A stretch of 47,857 nucleotides of DNA from Deltaproteobacteria bacterium (GCA_029938605.1 JAOZUO010000014.1:1-47857), one strand, 5' to 3'; positions 19,183 through 28,743 are shown, numbered from the stretch's first letter. Notes: generated by a model from the letters alone, not told the origin. Translations and numbers: made by a program.

Positions 19183-19638
19183 GGTGGTGTGATAGCCGGT
19201 GATGCCGGCGGCGAGCACCTCTTCGGTCTCGCCCGCGGTGACGCCAACATCCCAGACACCGTCGGTGTTCCCCGTCGCCGCGGTGTCGGCCCAACGGAAA
19301 CCCTCGAAGAGTTGCCAGTGCGCCCGGGCCCAGTGGCGGTCGGTGCTGGTCTGGTCCACCGCCAACGGATAGGAATACGGAAAGGTCATCCAGAGCTCGC
19401 CGTCGATGGTCTCGAGGCGCACCCCCGGTAAGGAAAGGGGCGGATCGTAGGTCGTCGGGATCTGGACCTGGGTCGCCCCGTCAAAGGCGATGGTCCCCTC
19501 CCCGGCCAGGTAGCTCTGGCCGTCATAGGTGGTGTCTGAGTAGGCGCAGTTCCCAGAGCTGGTTCCGAAAAGGCCGTGAATCTGGCGGCTTGACAGGATC
19601 GTGGGGAAGCCGATAATACTGCGCCATGGACAAAGTCT
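19168..19638 (-). pseudogene. Truncated C-terminal fragment of a probable secreted protein
   Basis: An open frame on the minus strand runs from inside the first codons of trpS to a stop at 19168. Its translation looks like real protein: IHGLFGTSSGNCAYSDTTYD, then a YLAGEGTIAFDG-type segment, a WMTFPYSYPLAV segment and many Thr, Gly and Asp residues, resembling the end of an extracellular beta-rich protein. There is no ATG with a ribosome binding site and no signal peptide; the only internal start is a GTG at 19422. It looks like the remains of a larger gene whose 5' part was lost next to trpS. Confidence 0.4.
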
Positions 19639-20600
19639 TCAGCGGAATACAGCCTTCCGGGCAGCTACACCTGGGGAACTACCTGGGTGCGGTGAAAAAA
19701 TGGATCGAGTTGACCAAGGATCACGAGTGTGTCTACTGCATCGTGGACTATCACGCGGTTACGCAGGACTACGAGCCCGGCAAGATGCAGGACCGTATCT
19801 TTGAGATGACGGCGGGTTTGCTGGCCTGTGGGCTGGATCCAGAGAAATGCCGGATCTTCGTGCAGTCCCACGTGCCGGAGCATACGGAGCTGGCCTGGAT
19901 ACTCAACACGGTGACGCCCATGGGCGAGCTGGAGCGGCAGGTTCAGTTCAAGTCCAAGTCCGAGAAGCAGCCCGACAACCTCAACGTGGGGCTGTTTGGC
20001 TACCCGGTGCTCCAAGCGGCGGATATCCTGCTGTACAAGGCCCAGAAGGTGCCCGTGGGCGAGGACCAGGTGCAGCACCTCGAGCTCTCCCGGGAGATCG
20101 TACGCAAATTCAAGGGCCGGTTCGGCTACAAATTCCCCGAGCCGCAGCCCATCCTGTCGGACGTGAAGCGACTCAAGGGGCTCGACGGCGACGACAAGAT
20201 GTCCAAGAGCCTGGGCAACACCATCGCCATCGATGAGACCCCCAAGTCCATCACCAAGAAGATCAAAAAAGCCAAGACCGATCCGCAGCGCAAAAAACGG
20301 AAAGATGCAGGGGATCCCAAGGTCTGCAACATCTATACGATGCATAAGTTCTTCTCGTCCGAGAAGGACCAGAAGTGGGCCGCCAAGGGCTGTAAGTCCG
20401 CCGACATCGGCTGCGGCGAATGCAAGGAACGCATCACGAAGAACATCATCGAGCACCTCGAGCCCATCGGGGCCGAGCTCGCCAAGCTCCGCAAGGACCC
20501 CGACAAGGTCTGGGCTGTGCTGGCCAAGGGTGCGCAGTCCTGCCGCCGCGAAGCCGCGGCCAACCTCGACGAGGTGCGCAAGGCCATGGGGCTGCGGTGA
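19626..20600 (+). CDS. trpS: Tryptophanyl-tRNA synthetase
   Basis: Class I synthetase that charges tRNA-Trp. HIGH-type motif QLHLGNYLG (residues 13-21) and KMSKS at 191-195 (DDKMSKSLGN). At 324 residues it has the usual bacterial length. The ribosome binding site is weak. Its TGA overlaps a GTG that starts the next lipoprotein gene, so the two are probably cotranslated. Confidence 0.97.
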   Translation: MDKVFSGIQPSGQLHLGNYLGAVKKWIELTKDHECVYCIVDYHAVTQDYEPGKMQDRIFEMTAGLLACGLDPEKCRIFVQSHVPEHTELAWILNTVTPMGELERQVQFKSKSEKQPDNLNVGLFGYPVLQAADILLYKAQKVPVGEDQVQHLELSREIVRKFKGRFGYKFPEPQPILSDVKRLKGLDGDDKMSKSLGNTIAIDETPKSITKKIKKAKTDPQRKKRKDAGDPKVCNIYTMHKFFSSEKDQKWAAKGCKSADIGCGECKERITKNIIEHLEPIGAELAKLRKDPDKVWAVLAKGAQSCRREAAANLDEVRKAMGLR

Positions 20601-21130
20601 TCCCCGCTTTCCAGCGTAGTGTGGGGCCAGTGGGACCAGTGAGGTTGGTGGGGTTGTGCATTGGCGCGGTGGGTCTGCTGGCGGCCTGCGGAGTCAAGAA
20701 GGCCGACCACTCGCCCACCGGGGTGGTGAAGCAGTTCCTCGTCACCTCCCTCAGCGCCGACACCCAAAAACGACACAAAGGGTTGTACGAGCTGCTGGGA
20801 CCGCGCACCCAGGCGCGCCTCAAGGCGTCAGCCGACCGGGCCACGGTGGCCACGGGGTCCAAACGCAAGTATGCGCCCTACGAGATGCTCTCGGCATCCT
20901 TCCGCCCCAACGCCAAGGGGAACTGGACGCCCAAGAGCTTCAAGCTCCTCGGAACGTCGGGGGACACCGCGCGGGTGGAGGTGCGGGGCGAAAAGAAAGG
21001 CCAGGTCCAGATCGTGAACCTGGTGAAGCTCAAGGGCCGCTGGCGCATTGAGCTCGATTCCGCGTCGGCCCAGAAAACTCCGGAGCCCCAGAAAACCGCG
21101 ACTCCACCCACCGCCAAACCCGAGACCTGA
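20597..21130 (+). CDS. Small lipoprotein downstream of trpS
   Basis: About 177 residues with a lipoprotein signal peptide: a hydrophobic stretch LVGLCIGAVGLLAACG in which LLAAC is the lipobox. The mature part (VVKQFLVTSLSADTQKRHK...VEVRGEKKGQVQIVNLVKL) has the helix-plus-curved-sheet pattern of NTF2-like or DUF4878-type lipoproteins, but this is a weak assignment. The C-terminus is Pro/Thr/Lys-rich. The GTG at 20597 overlaps the trpS stop (GTGA); other in-frame GTG codons at 20621 and 20639 are possible starts. Confidence 0.75.
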   Translation: MIPAFQRSVGPVGPVRLVGLCIGAVGLLAACGVKKADHSPTGVVKQFLVTSLSADTQKRHKGLYELLGPRTQARLKASADRATVATGSKRKYAPYEMLSASFRPNAKGNWTPKSFKLLGTSGDTARVEVRGEKKGQVQIVNLVKLKGRWRIELDSASAQKTPEPQKTATPPTAKPET

Positions 21131-21185
21131 TCTCGTCTGCCGCTGCCCGGGAATCTCGGGCGGCCTGGCAACGTATACTCCAACC

Positions 21186-21794
21186 ATGGATTGGCTACTC
21201 GCACTGCTCTTGACGTTGATCGTGGACGGCAAACCCGCGCAGTCCGAAAAGGTACTGCGCCAGGCCGGGGCCCGCGCCAAGGGCATGGAGATCCTGCGGG
21301 GCAAACGCATCCTCATGTTCGGCGATTCCATGGTCAACTGCGGCATCAACGTGTGGCTGGAGCCGTGGTTCAAGCGGCACGGGATCAAGAGCTACGTCAC
21401 CCGGAGCTGGGCCAGCTCCACCACGGTGACCTGGAGTAAGGCGAAGCAGCTCGACATCTACCTGTGGCGGTACGACCCGGACATCGTCTTCATCGTGCTG
21501 GGCACCAACGAGCTGTTTCACCCCTATCCGAAAATGAAGATCCGCCCCATCCAGCGCATCCTCAAAAAAATGGGACGCCGCCGAACCGTGTACTGGATCG
21601 GTCCCCCCACCTGGGCCAAGGACAAGGGTCTGATCAAAATCATGAGGCAGCAGATGCCGCCCGGGCGCTTCTTCGACTCAGGCAAGGTCAAGATGGGGCG
21701 CAAAAAGGACGGGTACCACCCCAACATGGCCGGCTCCAAGACCTGGGCCAAGGCCATCTGGCGCTGGTACTCAGCCATGCTGAAGACTCAGTAG
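21186..21794 (+). CDS. SGNH/GDSL-family hydrolase
   Basis: A 202-residue protein of the SGNH esterase/acyl-hydrolase fold. Block I is MFGDSMVN with the nucleophile S48, block III is the Asn in LGTNEL, and block V is D175-x-x-H178 (KDGYHPNMAGS). A short hydrophobic start (WLLALLLTLIV) suggests an N-terminal membrane anchor or signal peptide. Related proteins act on cell-wall polysaccharide O-acetyl groups or lipids; here it converges on a peptidoglycan glycosyltransferase gene, with the two 3' ends overlapping by 7 bases. The frame is open upstream, but ATG 21186 is where the family begins. Confidence 0.85.
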   Translation: MDWLLALLLTLIVDGKPAQSEKVLRQAGARAKGMEILRGKRILMFGDSMVNCGINVWLEPWFKRHGIKSYVTRSWASSTTVTWSKAKQLDIYLWRYDPDIVFIVLGTNELFHPYPKMKIRPIQRILKKMGRRRTVYWIGPPTWAKDKGLIKIMRQQMPPGRFFDSGKVKMGRKKDGYHPNMAGSKTWAKAIWRWYSAMLKTQ

Positions 21795-23944
21795 CTGATC
21801 AGCCGTAGGTCCTGCTTGCGGAATTTGTCGTAGGCGGCCCGATCGATCCAGCCGATGCGGAGCATCTGGTACATGAGCCATCGCAGGTGAAGGAGCCAGT
21901 CCATGCCGGCGCGCCCGGCGCGGAATCGCTTGAAGTATCGCCGGGGCGAAGGGGTCACGGCGGCCAGGTGCGCCGCTTCGAGGGGGTTCAGGTGCGACGG
22001 CTCCCGCTGGAAGTAGTGCTTCGCCGCGGCCCGAACGCCGAAGATTCCCGGCCCCATCTCCACCAGGTTCAGGTAGATCTCCAGGATCCGCCGCTTGGTG
22101 AGTACCTGCTCCATGCGCCAGGTGAGGATGACCTCCTGGATCTTGCGGGAGAAGTCCCGGCGGTGGCTCAGAAACACATTCTTGACCACTTGCTGACTGA
22201 TGGAGCTCGCCCCCTTGAGCAGGCTCCGTTGCCGCAGGTTTGTCGCCAACGCCCGACGAATGTTCTCCAAGTCAAAGCCGCGGTGCTGGAAGAAGCGTCG
22301 GTCCTCGGCGGCCAGGAACGCCGCCTTCACGCTGCGCCCAAGACGATTGAAGCTGCGCCAGTTGGGGTTCTGGGGCCCCATCACCAGCCGGGTGGGCTTC
22401 CAGCCGGGCGGACGCGTCACAAAGGTGAAGGGGCGCCGCAGGGCCGCCACCCTTGCCGCCGGAGCATCCAGGATCACGCGGCAGGTCTGGGGCCGAACCG
22501 TGAACGCGAGCTTGAGGTCCTTGAGGGCCCGGCTGTCGAGGGCCACATCCAGGCGCGCGCCCATGCGACCGCCGAGCGATAGGCCACGGAGCTTGGGCAC
22601 GAGCTGGGGAGGCACCGCCGCGAAGAGCTTGGCGCAAGGGGTCGGGGCCAGGGTCGCGTGCAGGCGGAGCCGAAAGGACCTTTTCGCCAGCGTGACCGTG
22701 CCATTGAGCTGCACGGGCACGTCGGCGATGGTGAGATCTCCCCGGTCCAGCACCAGACGCCGCCGCCGGGGCTGGTAGCGAACCTTCACCTTGAGCCCAA
22801 GGCGCGGCCACCAGATGGCGTGGGGCGCGAGGGCCCGCCGCCGGATGCGGACCCGGGTCAGGGTTGCGTCCGTGGTCAACGTACTCTCCCGCCCCGTCGC
22901 TGTTCCCTTGAACAGCCCCCGAATACGCGCCGCCGACAGGTCCACCCCGGTTGGGAGTGTGAACCGATTAAAGTGGCGCAGGGCCATGAGCCCACCGGCC
23001 TCGGCCCGGGCCTGGCGTTTGACGCCGTCCACCACGGCGTACACCGAGAGACCACGCGTCTGGGCATTCACCGGCCGTGTGGCCTCGGACCGGCCCGAAC
23101 GAGGGGGGCTCACGACGCGGATCTCCAGTAGATCCGGAGCCACCTCATCCGCGCGCAGGCTGAAGCGCTCGCGCGCACCCGCGACGCCTTTGACGCGCAC
23201 CTCGCCAGATGCCACGCGGAGCTTGCGGGTGCGAATGCCCCCACGCCTGCGATTCAGCCCCTCCCAACGCAGGCCGGTCAGCGCCGCCGCCACGCCTCGC
23301 GCGCCACCGACCGTCACGGACCGCACCCCGGCTCGCCACCGCCCGTCCGCCGTCCGCGCCAGCCGCAGGTCCTTCGACACGAGCCGGGCGAACCCATAGG
23401 GCGGCAAACCGCCCCCGACCTCCGCGATCTCGATCCGGTCGAGCCGCGCCTCCAGCGCCATGAGTGATTTCGAACCTTGGGAGCCCCCAGTCCCTTTCGA
23501 TTCTGGGGAACGGGGTTTCGTCCTGGGCCCGGTGCGCCTCACCCGCCGCGCGAGCCGACGCAGCTCATTCACCGCGTCCGGCCGCTTCCACACCAGACTC
23601 CCTCCGTCCACCTTCAACGACCGCACCTGGAGCCGCAACCCCAGGGCCGCGACCCCCCCGAACCGCAAGTGTACCTGTGGCAACGTCAGGACAGCCTCCC
23701 CGGACCCCGGCCAGCGCACGCGAAGATTCTCTACGCGCAGGCCAAAGGGCCCCTGGGCGCGCACAGCCCCTACGGTGACCCGACCGCCGACCCGACGCTC
23801 GAGCAGCGTGCGCACGACGCGCTCGGCCCGTCCGGTGGCCCAGTGGTCCAGACCCCAGGGTCCAAGGACGACCAGGCACCCGAGCCCCAAGGCCCAGACG
23901 GCTTTTTTCAGATGAGGCGAGAGGTTCGAACCGGTGGGAGGCAC
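21788..23944 (-). CDS. GT51 peptidoglycan glycosyltransferase with AsmA-like N-terminal region
   Basis: A 718-residue membrane protein. One N-terminal membrane segment (AVWALGLGCLVVLGPWGL) is followed by about 450 residues of beta-rich sequence resembling AsmA/DUF748-type bridging proteins (RVTVGAVRAQGPFGLRVENL and similar strands). The last 200 residues are a monofunctional GT51 transglycosylase: catalytic E547 in LAAEDRRFF, then GASSISQQVVKN and YLNLVEMGPGIFGVRAAAKHYF. GT51 enzymes polymerise lipid II into glycan strands. Ordinary MtgA proteins are about 240 residues, so the N-terminal extension is unusual and may span the periplasm. The GTG start lies 8 bases after the ddl stop, so the two form a cell-wall operon. 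Confidence 0.88.
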   Translation of the reverse strand: MPPTGSNLSPHLKKAVWALGLGCLVVLGPWGLDHWATGRAERVVRTLLERRVGGRVTVGAVRAQGPFGLRVENLRVRWPGSGEAVLTLPQVHLRFGGVAALGLRLQVRSLKVDGGSLVWKRPDAVNELRRLARRVRRTGPRTKPRSPESKGTGGSQGSKSLMALEARLDRIEIAEVGGGLPPYGFARLVSKDLRLARTADGRWRAGVRSVTVGGARGVAAALTGLRWEGLNRRRGGIRTRKLRVASGEVRVKGVAGARERFSLRADEVAPDLLEIRVVSPPRSGRSEATRPVNAQTRGLSVYAVVDGVKRQARAEAGGLMALRHFNRFTLPTGVDLSAARIRGLFKGTATGRESTLTTDATLTRVRIRRRALAPHAIWWPRLGLKVKVRYQPRRRRLVLDRGDLTIADVPVQLNGTVTLAKRSFRLRLHATLAPTPCAKLFAAVPPQLVPKLRGLSLGGRMGARLDVALDSRALKDLKLAFTVRPQTCRVILDAPAARVAALRRPFTFVTRPPGWKPTRLVMGPQNPNWRSFNRLGRSVKAAFLAAEDRRFFQHRGFDLENIRRALATNLRQRSLLKGASSISQQVVKNVFLSHRRDFSRKIQEVILTWRMEQVLTKRRILEIYLNLVEMGPGIFGVRAAAKHYFQREPSHLNPLEAAHLAAVTPSPRRYFKRFRAGRAGMDWLLHLRWLMYQMLRIGWIDRAAYDKFRKQDLRLISY

Positions 23945-23951
23945 GTCACAG

Positions 23952-24977
23952 CTAATTGGGCCCGGAGGCTCCAGCAGTGGCCTGCTCGGGCTCGTTGAGG
24001 GTGATGGCGCGAGCGTCCTGCACCGAGTCCACCTCCTCGCCACGGGACTTGAGGGCCGCTGAGTCGAGGATTGTCTCCACCAGGTCACCGAACTCCAGAC
24101 CCGCGCCATGAGCCAGCTTGGGGGCCAGGCTCGCGGGCGTGAAGGCCGGCAGGGAGTTCAGCTCGAGAATGTACTCGTTGCCCTCGCTCGAAAGCACCAT
24201 GTCTACGGTGGTCATACCGGAGCACCCCAGCGCCTGGTGCGCCTTGAGGGCCTGCGTGAGCACGCCGCGATACCGCACTTCGGACAGGCGCGCCGGCAGA
24301 TGTACCTCGCAGCGCCCCCGGGTGGTTTTCGCCTTGTAGGAGTAGTAATCCGTGTCCGGGATGACCTCGACGGCGCCCAACGCACGGTTGTTGAGGATCG
24401 CGACCTGGATCTCCATGCCGTTGATGAAGCGCTCCACCATGACCGTGCCGTCGAAGAGGAAGGCCTCCTCGCAGGCCACGCGCAGCTCGTGGTGGTTCCG
24501 TACGACACCCAGGCCGACACTCGATCCCAGGGAGCAGGGCTTCACCACCGCCGGAAAGCCGAAGGAACCGTGGACCGACACGAGGTTGTCCAGGTCGTCC
24601 GGATGCAGCACGTAGTACGGAGGCGTAGGCAGGTTGCGCAGCCGGAGGATCTCCTTGGCCTTGATCTTGTTCATGGCCAGGGCCGACGCAGTGACGCCCG
24701 AGCCCGTGTAGGGGATGCCCATGAGCTCCAACATGCCCTGGATACATCCGTCCTCGCCGTAGCGCCCCGACAGCGCCACGAAGGCCACCTCGACGCCGGA
24801 CTGGCGCAGGGCCATGTCCACGTCTCGGTCCACGAAGATACGGGTCGCCTTGTAGCCGCGGTCCACGAGGGTCTGGTATACAGCCTCTCCGGTCTGGATG
24901 GAGACCTCCCGGGCCGCTGAGAGCCCGCCCATCAGTACGCCGATTTTCCGGTTCTTAAATGTAAAATTGCTCAGCAT
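23952..24977 (-). CDS. ddl: D-alanine--D-alanine ligase
   Basis: ATP-grasp ligase that makes the D-Ala-D-Ala dipeptide for peptidoglycan. Recognisable are IGVLMGGLSAAREVSIQTG at the start, FPAVVKPCSLGSSVG, the VERFINGMEIQVAIL segment and the metal-binding ELNSLPAFTPASL. The usual motifs are SxERE and E-x-N-T-x-P-G; here they read AARE and ELNSLPA, small changes within what the family tolerates. I chose the ATG at 24977 because GAGGAA lies just upstream; the frame opens 16 codons earlier. It is the first gene of the operon with the GT51 enzyme. Confidence 0.95.
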   Translation of the reverse strand: MLSNFTFKNRKIGVLMGGLSAAREVSIQTGEAVYQTLVDRGYKATRIFVDRDVDMALRQSGVEVAFVALSGRYGEDGCIQGMLELMGIPYTGSGVTASALAMNKIKAKEILRLRNLPTPPYYVLHPDDLDNLVSVHGSFGFPAVVKPCSLGSSVGLGVVRNHHELRVACEEAFLFDGTVMVERFINGMEIQVAILNNRALGAVEVIPDTDYYSYKAKTTRGRCEVHLPARLSEVRYRGVLTQALKAHQALGCSGMTTVDMVLSSEGNEYILELNSLPAFTPASLAPKLAHGAGLEFGDLVETILDSAALKSRGEEVDSVQDARAITLNEPEQATAGASGPN

Positions 24978-25316
24978 GAATTCCTCGGCAGCGTCCGGTT
25001 CAGCATTCGTACTCGCCCCACTCACCAGTTCCCTTTGCTGCTTGACGACCCGCCGGGGAGTCGCAAGACTGTCATCGGCTTGATCACGATTGATCTCAGC
25101 CTGCTAGGGACCGACTTAGGCTTGAGTTCGAGTATCGTCGGACCGGCAGATCGGGCAAGTTTTTGACGATGGTTGGCAAGGTGGGCATTGGAGCTCGAAG
25201 GTCTCTGGATCAAAGCGAAATAGATCCGAAAGCAGCGGTTCGGATCCCATGGAACTCATGGATCCACAGTGGATCCCAAACGCACCCCCTGTACGGGCCA
25301 TAACGCACTGAAACCA

Positions 25317-26018
25317 ATGGATTTACTCTGGACATATCTCGGCAGGGCGGACTACGGCTCCGTTTTGGAGACTCAGAGATCCCTTCGGGCGGCGGTGATC
25401 TCGGGGGACGCCCCGGGCGGGCTGCTGCTCCTGGAGCACCCGCCCACCATCACCATCGGACGCCACGGAGAAAAAAAAAACGTGCTCGCCGCGCCCCAGG
25501 TGCTCTCTCGAGCAGGGTTCGGCGTGCACCATATCGAACGCGGCGGGGACGTGACCTACCACGGCCCGGGACAGCTCGTGGGCTATCCCGTCATGCCCGT
25601 GACCGGAGGCGTGCACCGTTTTGTCATGTCATTGGGTGAGGCCGCCCAAAAGACCCTCGCCGACCTGGGCATCGATGCGACCTGGGACGACCACCGCCCC
25701 GGCCTGTGGACCAAGCAAGGCAAGATCGCCGCCGTGGGCCTCCACGTCAGTCGCTCCGTAGCTATCCACGGCATTGCCTTGAACGTGGACCCGGACCTGA
25801 CCCACTACCAGCACATTGTGCCCTGCGGCTTCGCCACCGGCTCGGTGACCTCCATTCGGGCGCTGCTCGGCGCCGCCCCGGACCTCGCCGAGGTGGCCGA
25901 TCGTTTCGCCGCCCACTTCACCCCGCCCGGCCCTCCGCTGGCTACATTGCGGCTGTCCGTCGAGGACTTCTTCGCCCGCCAGTCCTCGGTTCGCCCGCCT
26001 GATTTCGCCGACTCCTGA
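25317..26018 (+). CDS. lipB: Octanoyl-(acyl-carrier-protein):protein octanoyltransferase LipB
   Basis: Transfers octanoate from acyl carrier protein to lipoyl domains, the first step of lipoate biosynthesis. The family signatures are complete: ERGGDVTYHGPGQLVGYPV, the catalytic Lys K136 (GKIAAVGLHVSR) and the catalytic C170 (IVPCGFATGSVTSI). It is 233 residues long, as usual. I used the ATG at 25317; a GTG at 25269 is in frame but has no family similarity. lipA is not in the window. Confidence 0.95.
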   Translation: MDLLWTYLGRADYGSVLETQRSLRAAVISGDAPGGLLLLEHPPTITIGRHGEKKNVLAAPQVLSRAGFGVHHIERGGDVTYHGPGQLVGYPVMPVTGGVHRFVMSLGEAAQKTLADLGIDATWDDHRPGLWTKQGKIAAVGLHVSRSVAIHGIALNVDPDLTHYQHIVPCGFATGSVTSIRALLGAAPDLAEVADRFAAHFTPPGPPLATLRLSVEDFFARQSSVRPPDFADS

Positions 26019-26109
26019 CCGCTGTCATCGGAAATATCTGGATTTCTGGTCCCTTTCTTAGCTACTATTCAGGGTAGTTGGGTGAAATAGCACTTTCGAA
26101 GGAGTAACC

Positions 26110-27984
26110 ATGCGACGGACCCCCATGCTCATAATACCGCTTACCTGCACCGCCTTGGCCGTAGCCCTGGCCGTGGCCTGTGGCCCGGTAGGCAACACCG
26201 TAACCGGTGACGCCGGCTACGGCGTGGACGGCAGCGACTACCACATTTGCGATCTCCGCCCCGGTCAAACCGTGTGCGACGGCACCTACCAGGTGGTCTG
26301 CGACCAGAACGGTGACGAGGTCAGCCGCCAGGACTGCCTGGCGCCGCTCACCTGTGTGGAGGGATCCGGCTGCGTGGTCTGCCACCCGGGGCAGACCATG
26401 TGCAACGGCAACACCATGATGGTTTGTCGCGCGGACCTCATGGGTTACGAGACGCTCCGCGAGTGCGATCCCAACGCCGGCGAGACCTGTGACGTGGACG
26501 AGGGCATCTGCACCAACCTCTGCGACCAGGCCGCCGAGCGCAAAGCCAATGTGGGCTGCGACTACATCGCCACGGACATGGCCAACGCGGATGAGTCCTC
26601 CAACGCCAACAGTGGCTGTTACGTGGTCATCGTCAGCAACGTCCAGCCCGAGGGCATAGCCGTGGTCACCGTGGAGGACGACCAGGGCACCCTGCTGGAC
26701 TTCCCCGGCATGGGCACCCAGTGGCACATCAACCCCGGAGAGCTCGCGGTCCTCCCCCTCACCGGTGAATCTAGTAAGTGCTCCCTGACTCCGGCGCGGC
26801 CCAACGCCACCTACCTGACGTCGGGGATCCAGCCCGGCTCCGCCTTCCGGATCAAATCCACCCTGCCCGTGGTGGCCTACCAAATTAACCCCTACGAGGC
26901 CGCCGACATGCACACCACCGACGCGGCGCTGCTCATCCCCGTGCCCGCCCTGGGCGATCAGTACATCGCCGCCACCTACGATGGCCTAGGCAGCGTCGGC
27001 TATCCGGCCTCCATCTCCATCGTGGCCGCGGAAGACAACACCGTGATCTCCATCGCTCCGTCCGTAAACGTCCAGGCGGGCGGTCCCATACCGTCGGGCG
27101 CAGCCCCCTTCGACGTAACCCTAAACGCCATGGATCACCTGCAGCTGTTGGCCGAGGGTGATTTCGACCTCATCAACACCGCCATCACCGCCACGGCACC
27201 CATCGCCGTATTCAGCGGCGTCCTGTGCGCCAATATACCGCCCGGGATGGGCTACTGCGACCACCTCGAGGAGATGATGGTGCCCGTGAGCTCCTGGGGC
27301 CTGCAGTACGTGGCCGCCGTGCCGCCCCAGCGGGCCAGCGAAAAGGCGTATTGGCGCATCATCGCGGCGGTGGATGAAACCCACGTCTTCGTCGAACCCT
27401 TCAGCCAGTACGACCGCGTCCTGAACCGCGGCGAGGTGCTCGAGATCGATGAGCTGGGATCCTTCCTGGTCACCGCCACCTCGGGATCACCGGATCCCAC
27501 CCAGGACCCGCACCCCATCATGGTGGTGAACTATTTGAAAGGCGCCGAGCAGACCGCCGCGGACTCGGGCACCAACATCGACGCCCTGGGCAACAAGCGC
27601 GGAGATCCCGCCATGACCCTGTCGGTCCCCGTGGAGCAGTACCTCAACAGCTACGTGTTCCTCTCGGACCCCAGCTACGCCTTCAACTACGTGGTCATCG
27701 TGCGCTCCGACCCGAGCCAGCCCATCCACCTGGACTGCTGGGACCCCATCCCCGAGACCGAGTTTGAATCCGTCTCGGGCAACTACCAGCGCGCGGAGGT
27801 GACCCTCAACGCCGAGTCCGGTGGCGCCGACGGCACCTGCCAGGACTGGGGCTCAGTACACAAAATCTGGTCCCCCGCCCCCTTCGGCATCTGGGTCTAC
27901 GGCTACTACGCCGACACCTCCTACGGCTACCCCGGCGGCATGAACCTCGAGCAGATCAACGACGTAATCATCATTGTTGAGTAG
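26110..27984 (+). CDS. IgGFc-binding-domain lipoprotein
   Basis: A 624-residue surface lipoprotein. The signal peptide ends in a lipobox (LAVACG). Residues about 35-145 hold Cys-rich segments (CDGTYQVVCDQNGDEV, MCNGNTMMVC) of the kind found before this domain in myxobacterial proteins. The rest matches the IgGFc-binding protein N-terminal domain: GCYVVIVSNV, FRIKSTLPVVAYQINPY, SIVAAEDNTVI, IAVFSGVLCANIP and HLEEMMVPVSSWGLQYV. Such proteins are numerous in Myxococcota; their ligand there is unknown. The ribosome binding site AAGGAG is strong. Confidence 0.88.
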   Translation: MRRTPMLIIPLTCTALAVALAVACGPVGNTVTGDAGYGVDGSDYHICDLRPGQTVCDGTYQVVCDQNGDEVSRQDCLAPLTCVEGSGCVVCHPGQTMCNGNTMMVCRADLMGYETLRECDPNAGETCDVDEGICTNLCDQAAERKANVGCDYIATDMANADESSNANSGCYVVIVSNVQPEGIAVVTVEDDQGTLLDFPGMGTQWHINPGELAVLPLTGESSKCSLTPARPNATYLTSGIQPGSAFRIKSTLPVVAYQINPYEAADMHTTDAALLIPVPALGDQYIAATYDGLGSVGYPASISIVAAEDNTVISIAPSVNVQAGGPIPSGAAPFDVTLNAMDHLQLLAEGDFDLINTAITATAPIAVFSGVLCANIPPGMGYCDHLEEMMVPVSSWGLQYVAAVPPQRASEKAYWRIIAAVDETHVFVEPFSQYDRVLNRGEVLEIDELGSFLVTATSGSPDPTQDPHPIMVVNYLKGAEQTAADSGTNIDALGNKRGDPAMTLSVPVEQYLNSYVFLSDPSYAFNYVVIVRSDPSQPIHLDCWDPIPETEFESVSGNYQRAEVTLNAESGGADGTCQDWGSVHKIWSPAPFGIWVYGYYADTSYGYPGGMNLEQINDVIIIVE

Positions 27985-28038
27985 ACCATCCCGTCGATCT
28001 GACTCCGACGCAACACGATTTCAAATGGAGGGTTCATC

Positions 28039-28689
28039 GTGATTCCGAGCAAAAGCATTCGAACCAACGCCATGGCGATCATCTGTCAGACGACCCTATT
28101 GGCGACTGTGGTGGCCACCGGAAGTGGCTGCACCGAGGAGCCGTCCGAGACGACCTGCCCAGACGGAACCGTGTGCCCCGCCTCCTTCTGGTGCCATGAA
28201 GATCGCAACGGGGACTACTCCTGCGTGGTCGAGACCTGCGGCAATGGGTTAGCCGACCCACTCGAGGAGTGCGACAATGGGGACAACAACTCGGACTCGG
28301 CACCCGACGCCTGCCGCACGAACTGCGAGCTTCCGTCCTGTGGCGACGCGATCGTCGACACGGGGGAGACCTGCGACGACGGCAACGACATCGAGGACGA
28401 CGCTTGTCCCTCGGGCTACCAAGGGTCCTGTCAGGTGGCCACCTGTGGCGACGGCTACATTCAGACCGGCGTTGAAGAGTGCGACGACGGCAACGACAAT
28501 GTCCAGGACGACTGCCCCTCAGGACCCACGGGAACCTGCGTGCCAGCGGTCTGCGGCGACGGCTTCATCCAACTCGGCGTGGAGGTCTGTGACTGCGGGC
28601 TGGACGCAAACAACCTGCCGCCGGGCTGCACCGGCATCAATAACGACGCAGCCCCCGCCCCCTGCGCTGCGGACTGCACAGAACCATGA
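28039..28689 (+). CDS. Cys-rich repeat (DUF4215-type) lipoprotein
   Basis: A 216-residue lipoprotein (lipobox region ATGSGC) with three to four repeats of the myxobacterial Cys-rich type, each about 40 residues: [35 protein letters not shown] and [16 protein letters not shown]. Such repeats form disulfide- and calcium-stabilised extracellular knots. The GTG start has GGAGGG just upstream. The 3' end of the gene is duplicated at 31373-31563. Confidence 0.85.
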   Translation: MIPSKSIRTNAMAIICQTTLLATVVATGSGCTEEPSETTCPDGTVCPASFWCHEDRNGDYSCVVETCGNGLADPLEECDNGDNNSDSAPDACRTNCELPSCGDAIVDTGETCDDGNDIEDDACPSGYQGSCQVATCGDGYIQTGVEECDDGNDNVQDDCPSGPTGTCVPAVCGDGFIQLGVEVCDCGLDANNLPPGCTGINNDAAPAPCAADCTEP

Positions 28690-28743
28690 CACCGCACCGC
28701 ACCGCCGGCCCAGCTTCCTACGCCCTACGCCCTACGGTGTGAA
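28551..28743. repeat. 193-bp direct repeat, copy 1 (3' end of Cys-rich lipoprotein gene)
   Basis: Covers the last repeat of the Cys-rich lipoprotein gene, its stop codon and the 54 bases after it. The second copy is at 31373-31563, in the same orientation; by eye about nine in ten bases agree in the coding part. On the minus strand the end of the repeat supplies the last codons and stop (Phe-Thr-Pro-stop) of the gene ending at 28732. Confidence 0.9.

Noticed and set aside
25240-25280. Cluster of three GGATCC palindromes before lipB
   Set aside because: No spacing or symmetry suggests an operator, and the stretch may be chance in a short region.
25116-25301. Small minus-strand frame with two CxxC pairs (CPPC and CPIC), like a zinc ribbon
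   Set aside because: It has no ribosome binding site, it is short, and no family was recognised. The spacing of only seven residues between the pairs is unlike known zinc ribbons. A chance frame is as likely.
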